20,246 bases of DNA from an uncultured Eubacteriales bacterium. Lineage in GTDB: Bacteria; Bacillota; Clostridia; Oscillospirales; CAG-382. The position numbers and the translations under genes are program-made. Positions 8,700 through 15,218 of this stretch are shown here, one piece after another. The stretch is taken from positions 1-20,246 of the forward strand of contig URSI01000004.1 of NCBI GenBank assembly GCA_900550505.1, written 5' to 3'. Under the pieces are notes generated by a model, which had not been told where the DNA came from, made no database searches, and saw only the letters and a program-made list of their open reading frames with translations. Within the stretch, counting starts at the first letter, position 1; every line of letters starts with the position of its first letter.

Positions 8700-9452
8700 T
8701 CATTTGATCCTGAATACTTTCAGAAAGCCCCACCAGCATATGTGAAAGACTGAGCTGAAAACATTCATCCTTTCGATCTTTCTGTACAGTATCCAGTGGT
8801 ATTTGACCAGCGCAAGCTTGTTCCCCGAAATGGAGCCGCCTCTTATGCGGTATCTCATAAGGACATCGGGCATACCGCGGATATATTTTTCCTTTCTCAG
8901 CATACGCAGCCACAGCGCGTCATCGTTGCGCTTGCGTATGTCGGGCACTTCGAATTTGCCCATTGCGGACACGTCGTACATCACGGTGGAATTCCCCACC
9001 GGACAGTCGAGCAGCAGCCGCCGGCGGTCTGTTTTCGGCACCGAGCGCACTATGCGTCCGGTCGGCTCGGAATCCTCGGATATCTGCTCGTAGGAGGTGC
9101 AGGTGAATGCGTAACCGTTTGATTTCATAAAATCAAGCTGCAGCTTCAGCTTGTCCGGCATCCACAGGTCGTCGCTGTCGAGAAACGCCATATACTCGCC
9201 TTCTGCCATCCGCATCGCTTCCGTGCGTGCGACAGCCGCGCCCGAATTCGCGGCAAGCCGGTGATATCTGATGCGCGGATCTCTCGTCATGTACCTCTCA
9301 ACGATCTCCTGCGTGTCGTCTGTTGAGCAGTCGTCGACGATGATCAGCTCCCAGTCCCGATATGTCTGCGCAAGGACCGATTCTATGGTTTCGGCAATGA
9401 ATCTTCCGCAATTGTATGATGGGGTTATGATAGATACGAGCCCGGACTTCAT
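8700..9452 (-). CDS. Family 2 glycosyltransferase (TuaG/EpsE-like)
   Basis: A 250-residue inverting GT-A enzyme. GLVSIITPSYNCGRFIAETI opens the Rossmann-like domain, followed by LIIVDDCSTDDTQEIV and the metal-binding LDSDDLWMPDKL near residues 93 to 104. Length and the final YHWILYRKIERM region resemble TuaG-type teichuronic or exopolysaccharide glycosyltransferases. The start overlaps the end of the priming transferase gene (ATGA at 9452 to 9449), so the two are probably co-translated and this enzyme plausibly adds an early sugar. That order is inferred from gene position, not shown. Confidence 0.9.
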   Translation of the reverse strand: MKSGLVSIITPSYNCGRFIAETIESVLAQTYRDWELIIVDDCSTDDTQEIVERYMTRDPRIRYHRLAANSGAAVARTEAMRMAEGEYMAFLDSDDLWMPDKLKLQLDFMKSNGYAFTCTSYEQISEDSEPTGRIVRSVPKTDRRRLLLDCPVGNSTVMYDVSAMGKFEVPDIRKRNDDALWLRMLRKEKYIRGMPDVLMRYRIRGGSISGNKLALVKYHWILYRKIERMNVFSSVFHICWWGFLKVFRIK

Positions 9453-10225
9453 TTCAGAAAATCACCGCCTTTATCGGTAGTCGTGGCATCGGTCTTTCGG
9501 CTGCTTCCGTCCGGGTCACCGCTGCCGCGACGTGAATATCCGAACAGCGCCGCCGCCGTCATGAATATCGTCCTGATATCGTCCCAAAGGGAGAATCCAC
9601 GCAATTGCCCGAGGTTGTACTTCATCTTGGCGGGAAGCACCGTGGAAATATAGGTTTTGTCCGCGTCGTCGGCGCTGCACAGCAGCTCGGATTCTTCACG
9701 GTATTCGATGCTCGCCCGTGAGGTTATGCCCGCAGGCAGCAGCAATGTGGCGTACATCTCCGGAGTGTATTCGGCTACATAACGAGGCACCTCCGGTCGC
9801 GTGCCCACAAAGGTCATCGTACCGCGGAAAACGTCTATGAGCTGCGGGAGTTCGTCGAGCTTCAGAGAGCGGAGCAGCCTGCCCGTCCTCGTCACGCGGC
9901 TGTCGCCCCGTACCGTCACGCTCGGTCCGCGTCCCGGTGCGTCCGCTGTCATGGTGCGGAACTTGAATATTCTGAACCGCCTGCCGTACCGGGTGACACG
10001 TTCCTGCCTGAAAAACACCGGACCCGGTGTGTCGAGTTTAACAGCGACCGCTATCACGATGAACAGCGGCAGAAGACACAGAAGCAGCAGACCCGAAAGC
10101 GCAACATCAAAGCAGCGTTTTGCCCCGAGCGAAACGCGTTTCCCGGACAGTATGTCGTAATATTTGCGCACCTCGGGCGTTTTCATGAAAGGCGGCAGCT
10201 TCTCCCATTCGGTCAGTATCGCCAT
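9449..10225 (-). CDS. Priming undecaprenyl-phosphate sugar-phosphate transferase
   Basis: A 258-residue bacterial sugar transferase (PglC/RfbP C-terminal type), which starts repeat-unit synthesis by moving a sugar-1-phosphate onto undecaprenyl phosphate at the membrane. The single hydrophobic segment (CFDVALSGLLLLCLLPLFIV, about residues 38 to 57) is followed by the signatures GPVFFRQERVTRYGRRFRIF, KFRTMTADA, LKLDELPQLIDVFRGTM and FVGTRPEVP. It lacks the extra N-terminal multi-span domain of WbaP/WcaJ, so it is of the short monotopic type. Its ATG directly follows the aminotransferase stop (TAAATG). That pairing hints at an amino-deoxy sugar as the priming residue, as in diacetylbacillosamine or AATGal systems; this is inference. 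Confidence 0.93.
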   Translation of the reverse strand: MAILTEWEKLPPFMKTPEVRKYYDILSGKRVSLGAKRCFDVALSGLLLLCLLPLFIVIAVAVKLDTPGPVFFRQERVTRYGRRFRIFKFRTMTADAPGRGPSVTVRGDSRVTRTGRLLRSLKLDELPQLIDVFRGTMTFVGTRPEVPRYVAEYTPEMYATLLLPAGITSRASIEYREESELLCSADDADKTYISTVLPAKMKYNLGQLRGFSLWDDIRTIFMTAAALFGYSRRGSGDPDGSSRKTDATTTDKGGDFLK

Positions 10226-11440
10226 TTACACACAGCTCCCGATTATCTCAAGGTAGCACCGCGTCACATAATCCGCCTCTTCGTCCGTGAGCAGCGTATG
10301 GAGCGGCAGCGTGATCTCATTGCGGAAGAAATCGTGCGCATTGGGGTAATCCGATATGTCAAATCCCAGCTCGCGGTATGCGGTGAGCAGCGGCAACGGC
10401 TTATAGTGAACATTGCAGGCAATGCCTTTTTTCGCCATTTCCGTGATGATATATGAGCGCAGCCCGCTGTCGGCTCCCGGCACGCGGGTAATGTAGAGAT
10501 GGCACGAAGAGAGGCGGTCGGGTGCAAGGTGTTCCATTACCTGTATCCCTGCCGGCTTCAGCGAACGGTCATATTTTTCGACCAGCTCGCGGCGCCTGGC
10601 AAGAAGCCCCGGGTACCGGCGCAGCTGCGCCAGCCCTATCGCGGCGGAAATATCGGTCATATTGCACTTGTACCATGTACCGGCGATATCATATTCCCAC
10701 TGCCCGAGCTTTGTTTTTGTTATTGCGTCTTTGGATTGACCGTGGAGCGAGAGCAGCTGGAGCCTGTGATATATCGTTTCGTCGTCGACTCCGGGCACAG
10801 GACGCCACATGAGCGCTCCGCCCTCGGCGGTCGTCAGGTTCTTGACGGCGTGGAATGAGAACGAAGTAAAATCCGCAACAGAGCCCACTTTTTTACCATG
10901 GTACTCCGCACCCAGCGCGTGCGCTGCGTCCGCCGATACGACGACACGGCCCAACGCGCGCTGTATGTCACCGTTCGGGCGGAAAAGCCTGCGCTTCTGT
11001 TCCACGATGTCGAATATGGTATCGTATTCACACGGCACCCCCGCTATGTCGACGGGTATTATTGCCTTTGTCCTTTCGGTTATCGCTGCTTCGAGACGGT
11101 CGTAGTCCATTTCGACAGAATCTTTACGGGTGTCGACGAGCACGGGGGTCGCCCCGACATGACATATGACCGAGGCGCTTGCCGTGTAGGTATACGCGGA
11201 GGTGATGACTTCGTCGCCGGGACCTATTCCGAGTAGCCGCAGTGCCATCTCGGCACAGGCGGTCTGAGAGTTCAGGCACACGGCTCTGCCCGTTTGGCAG
11301 TAATCCGCGAGATTGCGTTCAAACTCCTTTGTTCGCGGTCCGGTCGTTATCCACCCCGAGCGCAAAGCGTCGCAAACTTCGTTTATCTCTTCTTCGGTTA
11401 TATCCGGCGGTGAAAATCTTATGTTTATCTGATCTTGCAT
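10226..11440 (-). CDS. DegT/DnrJ/EryC1/StrS-family sugar aminotransferase
   Basis: A PLP-dependent nucleotide-sugar aminotransferase of 404 residues. The catalytic lysine is in FHAVKNLTTAEGGAL (K200), with SADAAHALGAEYHGKKVG upstream. The N-terminal FSPPDITEEEINEVCDALRS and WITTGPRTKEFE are typical. An upstream ATG at 11470 would add 10 residues but has no Shine-Dalgarno; ATG 11440 has GAGG 11 nt before it and yields the usual family start. It is the first gene of the polysaccharide operon. The 4,6-dehydratase that would supply its keto-sugar is not in the window before it, so it must be encoded elsewhere or downstream of the left edge. Confidence 0.9.
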   Translation of the reverse strand: MQDQINIRFSPPDITEEEINEVCDALRSGWITTGPRTKEFERNLADYCQTGRAVCLNSQTACAEMALRLLGIGPGDEVITSAYTYTASASVICHVGATPVLVDTRKDSVEMDYDRLEAAITERTKAIIPVDIAGVPCEYDTIFDIVEQKRRLFRPNGDIQRALGRVVVSADAAHALGAEYHGKKVGSVADFTSFSFHAVKNLTTAEGGALMWRPVPGVDDETIYHRLQLLSLHGQSKDAITKTKLGQWEYDIAGTWYKCNMTDISAAIGLAQLRRYPGLLARRRELVEKYDRSLKPAGIQVMEHLAPDRLSSCHLYITRVPGADSGLRSYIITEMAKKGIACNVHYKPLPLLTAYRELGFDISDYPNAHDFFRNEITLPLHTLLTDEEADYVTRCYLEIIGSCV

Positions 11441-11627
11441 CTGATGTGTATCCTCACGTTTACTTTGCATATCCGCTTTACGGTCATGCCCCGGCGATAC
11501 TTGCGCCTTCTTTTCGTTGTTTCCTGAAGGTACGGCGCAAAACCCGCCGAAAGTGCGGTCGCCTTATATGATATGGAAAATATGCTCGTCATATGCCCGT
11601 ACAAAAACGCGCGGACGAGACCCATCC
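11441..11627 (-). promoter_or_regulatory. Structured 5' leader of the polysaccharide operon
   Basis: About 187 nt of untranslated leader separate the predicted transcription start from the aminotransferase ATG. Minus-strand stems visible by eye are GGCG-CAAGTAT-CGCC (11507 to 11493), and a larger one closed by GGCG/CGCC (11563 to 11534) that contains CCGC-ACTTTCG-GCGG followed by GTTTT. The latter could act as a weak attenuator. No JUMPstart/ops sequence was recognised. A 66-codon reading frame crosses the leader but overlaps the predicted start point and has no ribosome binding site. Long glycan operons in Bacillota are often subject to processive antitermination by NusG-type factors (LoaP); whether this leader is such a target is speculation. 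Confidence 0.45.
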
Positions 11628-11632
11628 ACGCG
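11603..11632 (-). terminator. Intrinsic terminator downstream of the MATE gene, overlapping the polysaccharide start site
   Basis: On the minus strand CGCGTGGA (11632 to 11625) pairs with TCCGCGCG (11615 to 11608), an 8-bp stem with one G-T wobble and a 9-nt loop, followed at once by TTTTT (11607 to 11603). This is a standard rho-independent terminator about 85 bp past the MATE stop. Its 5' arm begins two bases beyond the -10 box of the polysaccharide promoter, so transcripts started there would lack most of that arm. Confidence 0.8.
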
Positions 11633-11633
11633 C

Positions 11634-11662
11634 ATTATAACATATGAAAAAACAAATATCAA
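11634..11662 (-). promoter_or_regulatory. Sigma-A promoter of the polysaccharide operon
   Basis: On the minus strand: -35 TTGATA (11662 to 11657), a 17-nt spacer, and -10 TATAAT (11639 to 11634), preceded by TGT (extended -10). The -35 matches the consensus at five of six positions and the -10 is perfect. Predicted transcription start is about 11627. It is the only strong promoter seen upstream of the ten or more co-directional glycan genes. Confidence 0.85.
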
Positions 11663-11715
11663 GTCCGCGGCGTCAGAACCGTCCGGCAGACGAAACCGAC
11701 AGCCGTGCTTTACTT

Positions 11716-13098
11716 TCAGATCGGCGGCTCATTGGCCTGCTGCGGTGAAGAGATCCGCCGGAATATCGATGCGAGCGTTATGACCGCCGCAACGGCAAGC
11801 ACAACTTCTGCCACAGGCTGAGCATATGCGAGACCGTAAAGCGGGAAGAGACGGTTTAGTATGAAAAGTGCGGGTATTTCAAGAACTATCTTTCTGAGTA
11901 TTGCAAAAATGAGAGACCGGGTCCCCATTCCGCAGGCCTGGAAGACACCGACGGCAATAAAGTCTATGCACACGAACGGCAGCGCCAGACACAGACCCCT
12001 TAGCAGCTTTTCGCCGCAATCAACGACGGCATCGTTATCCATGAACAGTGAGGTGAGGAATTCCGCACCGAAATAATAACATACAGTTATCATAACTATG
12101 AACATCAGAGAAACCCGCATGGTGAATGATACGGTTTGTTTCATCCGTCTGATGTTTCCCGAAGCGTAATTGTAACTCACGAGCGGCATTATGCCCTGCG
12201 ATATACCGAGCGCCACATACAGCGGCACCATGTTTATTTTTTGAACTATGCCCATTGCGGCAACTGCGTCCGGGCCGTTGACCGAAGTGAAGTTGTTCAG
12301 CACCGTCATTCCAGTCACATTGAGCAGATTCTGTATGGCCGCAGGCACACCGACCGCGAAAACACCGCCTGTGATATTGCGGCACATGCGCAGCCTGCGC
12401 GGGTCGACGGAGACAAAGGTCTTTCCTCTGCGAGCCCGCAGCAGCACAAAGAAATAAAGGCAGGCAAAGCAGTTTGAGATGAATGTGGCAAGCCCGGCGC
12501 CGGCGGCACCCATGCCCAGTCCCCAGGGCATGATGAACACGGGATCAAGGATTATGTTCAGAAGACATCCGCTCATGGTGCCGATGCTCGCGTGGAGCGA
12601 AGATCCCTCCGCACGCACGAGATAAGCGAGAACTACGTTGAGTATGGCAGGCGTCGCGCCGCAGGTGGTCGTCCAGAAGAGATATTCTGCCGTGGCCGTT
12701 TCCGTCAGATAGTCTGCGCCGAGCAATTTGAGCAAGGGGCTTTCAAAAGCAACGTATCCGAGCGAGAAGATGATGCCGCAAATGAGAGCGCACCAGAATC
12801 CGAACGAGGAAGAAGCTCTTACAGTCTCTTCGTCCTTCCTGCCCAGCGCCCTGCTCATCATACTGGAGGCACCTACGCCGAAAAGGTTGTTCACAGCATT
12901 GAATGCCAAAAGCACCGGCGCCGCAAGCGTCACCGCGGAATTTTGCACCGCGTCGTTGAGCATACCGACAAAATATGTATCCGCCAGATTGTATATCACC
13001 ATGACGAGCGATGACAGAACCGTGGGGATCGCCAGCACCGCTACCGCCCGGGGTATGGGCGTGCTTTCAAACAGCTTTGTCTTTTCTGAATTTTCCAT
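11716..13098 (-). CDS. MATE-family multidrug/Na+-driven efflux transporter
   Basis: A 460-residue inner-membrane transporter with about 12 hydrophobic segments in two homologous halves. Diagnostic segments are VIYNLADTYFVGMLND near the N-terminus, DPVFIMPWGLGMGAAGAGLA in the first half, and ALGISQGIMPLVSYNYASGN in the second. Family members export cationic drugs or metabolites against Na+ or H+. ATG 13098 is chosen because the frame extends upstream only from a GTG at 13176 without a Shine-Dalgarno, and MENSEKTKLFESTPIPRAV is the normal family N-terminus. Its own ribosome binding site is weak (AAGAGAG), whereas the overlapping upstream micro-ORF has AGGAG, suggesting translational coupling. 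Substrate is unknown. Confidence 0.92.
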   Translation of the reverse strand: MENSEKTKLFESTPIPRAVAVLAIPTVLSSLVMVIYNLADTYFVGMLNDAVQNSAVTLAAPVLLAFNAVNNLFGVGASSMMSRALGRKDEETVRASSSFGFWCALICGIIFSLGYVAFESPLLKLLGADYLTETATAEYLFWTTTCGATPAILNVVLAYLVRAEGSSLHASIGTMSGCLLNIILDPVFIMPWGLGMGAAGAGLATFISNCFACLYFFVLLRARRGKTFVSVDPRRLRMCRNITGGVFAVGVPAAIQNLLNVTGMTVLNNFTSVNGPDAVAAMGIVQKINMVPLYVALGISQGIMPLVSYNYASGNIRRMKQTVSFTMRVSLMFIVMITVCYYFGAEFLTSLFMDNDAVVDCGEKLLRGLCLALPFVCIDFIAVGVFQACGMGTRSLIFAILRKIVLEIPALFILNRLFPLYGLAYAQPVAEVVLAVAAVITLASIFRRISSPQQANEPPI

Positions 13099-13142
13099 TA
13101 CGCTTTGTCTCTCTTTTCCGTCGTACGCCGTAAATGCGACAT
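13098..13142 (-). CDS. 14-codon upstream ORF (candidate leader peptide) overlapping the MATE start
   Basis: On the minus strand ATG at 13142 opens a short frame, MSHLRRTTEKRDKA, ending in TAA at 13100 to 13098. The last A of the stop is the first base of the MATE ATG (TAATG). An AGGAG lies 11 nt upstream of its start, somewhat long spacing but the best ribosome binding site in this leader. The overlap is the arrangement used for termination-reinitiation coupling. It may be a real leader peptide or a chance frame; the peptide itself matches nothing I recognise. Confidence 0.45.
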   Translation of the reverse strand: MSHLRRTTEKRDKA

Positions 13143-13153
13143 GTCCGTAATAT

Positions 13154-13193
13154 CTCCTGCCGTAAGGAGTGCACACGGTGTCGTTGAGTGTGC
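13154..13193 (-). promoter_or_regulatory. Two tandem hairpins in the MATE leader, the second masking a Shine-Dalgarno
   Basis: Minus strand: GCACAC (13193 to 13188) pairs perfectly with GTGTGC (13176 to 13171) around an 11-nt loop. Immediately after it, CTCCT (13169 to 13165) pairs with AGGAG (13158 to 13154) around the loop TACGGC. The second stem sequesters the AGGAG that serves the 14-codon ORF. This is an anti-SD/SD hairpin and suggests conditional translation of the micro-ORF and, through it, of the transporter. Confidence 0.55.
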
Positions 13194-13211
13194 GGTGAAG
13201 GTTTAAGAGTC

Positions 13212-13240
13212 ATTATATCACAGCGTGCGCGCAATCGGAA
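13212..13240 (-). promoter_or_regulatory. Promoter of the MATE gene
   Basis: Minus strand: perfect -10 TATAAT (13217 to 13212) preceded by TGA, an extended -10. Seventeen nt upstream is TTCCGA (13240 to 13235), a poor -35 (three of six). The extended -10 likely compensates. Predicted start is near 13205, giving a leader of about 107 nt. Confidence 0.7.
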
Positions 13241-13317
13241 GTATCTGAGACAAATATACATAAAGTTTTCACATTTGCGTGCTTTGGTGCTGAAATTGCC
13301 GGTGTTGAATGCGGGCT

Positions 13318-13351
13318 TTCCGGCATGTTCGAGCCGCGGGGCATTATTGAG
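13318..13351. repeat. 34-bp direct repeat, copy 1
   Basis: Begins TTCCGGCATGTTCGAGCCG and ends GCATTATTGAG. Copy 2 starts 71 bp later and matches at 31 of 34 positions by eye. Both contain the short dyad CGGC-N8-GCCG. The element lies in the divergent region between the MATE and hut promoters, where no convincing gene is present. Confidence 0.85.
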
Positions 13352-13388
13352 CCTTCGTTCAGCGTCTCGCTTGTCGCGGGGTTTACCC

Positions 13389-13422
13389 TTCCGGCATGTA
13401 CGAGCCGCGCGGTATTATTGAG
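13389..13422. repeat. 34-bp direct repeat, copy 2
   Basis: Begins TTCCGGCATGTACGAGCCG and ends GTATTATTGAG. It differs from copy 1 at three positions only (T to A, G to C, C to T). The 37-bp spacer between copies and the flanking sequences are not repeated. Role unknown: a duplicated operator, a small dispersed repeat, or a remnant of a mobile element are all possible. Confidence 0.85.
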
Positions 13423-13439
13423 AGGCGGCACATTGCTTG

Positions 13440-13454
13440 GTGCTCCGGTAGCAC
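13440..13454. other. Short perfect hairpin GTGCT-CCGGT-AGCAC in the divergent intergenic region
   Basis: A 5-bp perfect stem with a 5-nt loop, lying just after repeat copy 2. It is not followed by a T-run in either direction, so it is not a terminator. It may be structural or a protein-binding dyad, or coincidence. Confidence 0.3.
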
Positions 13455-13497
13455 AGACGCCGGCTTTTATGCGTTAATACGACATCATGTTACTTTG

Positions 13498-13526
13498 TTT
13501 TGAAATATTGCATAAATTTTTCAAAA
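13498..13526. promoter_or_regulatory. Inverted repeat upstream of the hut promoter (candidate operator)
   Basis: TTTTGAAA (13498 to 13505) and TTTCAAAA (13519 to 13526) form a perfect 8-bp dyad with a 13-bp spacer, 24 bp upstream of the hut -35 box. The surrounding sequence is AT-rich, which raises the chance of coincidence, but dyads at this position commonly bind activators or repressors. No regulator gene is visible nearby. Confidence 0.4.
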
Positions 13527-13550
13527 ATTCGAAAGATTTTATCATACATA

Positions 13551-13579
13551 TTTACAAAACAAGAGGTGTGTGATATAAT
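13551..13579 (+). promoter_or_regulatory. Sigma-A promoter of the hut operon
   Basis: -35 TTTACA (13551 to 13556), a 17-bp spacer, and a perfect -10 TATAAT (13574 to 13579), preceded by TGA as an extended -10. Predicted start is about 13586, giving a 68-nt leader to the hutH GTG. By sequence it is a strong promoter, so control is probably exercised by a bound regulator or in the leader. Confidence 0.85.
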
Positions 13580-13599
13580 ACAACAAGTTTTATTTTCAT

Positions 13600-13637
13600 A
13601 CGTCGTGCCGCGGATATTTCGCCGTGAGGACGTTTTT
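13600..13637 (+). promoter_or_regulatory. Weak stem-loop plus T-run in the hut leader (possible attenuator)
   Basis: ACGTC (13600 to 13604) can pair with GACGT (13629 to 13633), which runs directly into TTTTT (13633 to 13637), just before the hutH Shine-Dalgarno (GGGGAAG, 13639 to 13645). Inner pairing is limited to GCG/CGC, so the stem is weak as drawn. In Bacillus subtilis the hut genes are controlled by HutP antitermination at a leader hairpin; no hutP gene is present here. Confidence 0.25.
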
Positions 13638-13653
13638 CGGGGAAGTGTTTTTT

Positions 13654-15198
13654 GTGGACAGTATCCGTGAGGACAGAATAGAACTGAATGGTTCGAGCAT
13701 CACGCTCGGGCAGGTCGCGCGCGTGGCAAGACACGGGGCGACAGTCGCGCTCTCTCCGTCGGCTGAGAAAAACATCCTTGTCTCCCGCGAGGTGGTGGAC
13801 AGACTTGTCGAAGAGTCCCGCGTGGTTTACGGGGTCACGACCGGGTTCGGTATGTTCAGCGAGACTTGCATTGCCAAGGAATTTACAAACAGCCTGCAGG
13901 AGAATCTGATCGTTTCACATGCGGTCGGGGCGGGCGAGCTTTTCCCGGACGAAGTGGTCAGGGCGGCGATGCTGCTGCGCGTGAACAATTTCGCCAACGG
14001 GTATTCCGGCATCAGGCTCGAGACGGTACGGGCTCTTATGGAAATGCTGAACCGCGGGGTGACGCCTCTGGTGCCGCAGAAGGGTTCGCTCGGGGCGAGC
14101 GGAGACCTTGTCCCGCTGGCGCATATGGTGCTTCCGCTGCTTGGTTTGGGACAGGCGCGGTATCGCGGAGAAGTGACGGACGGCGCGTTTGCGATGAAGG
14201 CGGCGGGTATATCTACCTTGAAGCTAACGCAGAAGGAGGGACTGGCGCTCATCAACGGCACCCAGTTCATGACTGCGGTGGGCTCGCTGACCGTGCATGA
14301 CGCGCTGTCGCTGCTCAAAGTCGCCGACATTGCGGCGGCGATGAGTTTTGAGGCGCAGAACGGCATAATCGATGCGCTCGATGAGAGGATGCATGCCATA
14401 CGTCCTCATAAGGGACAGCTCGGCAGCGCAGCGACCCTGAGAAAGCTTCTTGAGGGCAGCAGAAATACTACACGGCAGGGCGAACTGAGAGTACAGGATG
14501 CGTATTCGCTCAGATGTACCCCGCAGGTGCACGGCGCGAGCCGCGACGCCGTTTCATATGTCAGGGATAAGGTCAACATAGAGATAAATTCCGTAACCGA
14601 TAACCCCATAATTTTTTCAAATACCAACGAAGCCGTATCGGGCGGCAACTTCCACGGTCAGCCCATGGCGCTGAGCTTTGATTTTCTCGGCATCGCGATG
14701 GCTGAAATAGCGGATATTTCCGAGCGCCGCATAGAGCGCATGGTCAACTCGTCATTGTCGGGGCTGCCGTCGTTCCTCGTGAGGCATGGCGGACTCAACA
14801 GCGGTTTCATGATAGTGCAGTATACTGCCGCGGCGCTGGTTTCCGAGAACAAGGTGCTTGCGCACCCGGCGAGCGTCGACTCGATACCTTCGAGTGCGAA
14901 TCAGGAGGATCACGTCTCGATGGGCACGATAGCCGCGCGCAAGGCCCGTGAGATACTCGGGAACGTGCGTCGTGTGCTGGCGATAGAGCTCATGTGTGCC
15001 TGTCAGGCGATCGACCTGAGGGGCGACAAAGGCATGGGTGCGGGGACCAAGGCTGCGTACGACTGCATAAGGTCGGTGGTGCCGTTCCTGACGGAGGACA
15101 GACCGCTTTACGACGATATCAACCGCTGTGAGGAGCTGCTCATAGACGGATCGCTGATCGACGCTGTTGAAGCTGCGGCGGGCGTGCTCGATATATAA
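13654..15198 (+). CDS. hutH: Histidine ammonia-lyase
   Basis: Converts L-histidine to trans-urocanate and ammonia, the first step of histidine catabolism. The 514-residue length fits the family. The Ala-Ser-Gly triad that cyclises to the MIO electrophile is in GSLGASGDLVPLAHM (A148, S149, G150), and YGVTTGFG near residue 59 supplies the active-site tyrosine region. Of three in-frame GTGs (13624, 13645, 13654), only 13654 has a properly spaced Shine-Dalgarno, GGGGAAG eight bases upstream, and it gives a normal N-terminus. It is the first gene of the hut operon and is followed 20 bp later by hutU. Assignment is secure; substrate preference for His over Tyr/Phe is supported by the complete hut context. 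Confidence 0.97.
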   Translation: MDSIREDRIELNGSSITLGQVARVARHGATVALSPSAEKNILVSREVVDRLVEESRVVYGVTTGFGMFSETCIAKEFTNSLQENLIVSHAVGAGELFPDEVVRAAMLLRVNNFANGYSGIRLETVRALMEMLNRGVTPLVPQKGSLGASGDLVPLAHMVLPLLGLGQARYRGEVTDGAFAMKAAGISTLKLTQKEGLALINGTQFMTAVGSLTVHDALSLLKVADIAAAMSFEAQNGIIDALDERMHAIRPHKGQLGSAATLRKLLEGSRNTTRQGELRVQDAYSLRCTPQVHGASRDAVSYVRDKVNIEINSVTDNPIIFSNTNEAVSGGNFHGQPMALSFDFLGIAMAEIADISERRIERMVNSSLSGLPSFLVRHGGLNSGFMIVQYTAAALVSENKVLAHPASVDSIPSSANQEDHVSMGTIAARKAREILGNVRRVLAIELMCACQAIDLRGDKGMGAGTKAAYDCIRSVVPFLTEDRPLYDDINRCEELLIDGSLIDAVEAAAGVLDI

Positions 15199-15218
15199 CG
15201 ATGTCTTGAGGTGAGGAG

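Noticed and set aside
11425..11625. 66-codon minus-strand frame in the polysaccharide leader, considered as a leader peptide
   Set aside because: Its ATG lies at the predicted transcription start, inside the terminator stem, with no ribosome binding site, and it overlaps the aminotransferase start; composition is non-descript and Arg-rich.
13318..13422. Possible CRISPR array from the two 34-bp repeats
   Set aside because: Only two copies with a 37-bp spacer, three mismatches between repeats and no cas genes; a direct repeat or operator pair is a simpler reading.
13188..13431. Opposed 72- to 77-codon frames across the divergent intergenic region
   Set aside because: Both run through promoters and the direct repeats, lack ribosome binding sites and show no recognisable domain.
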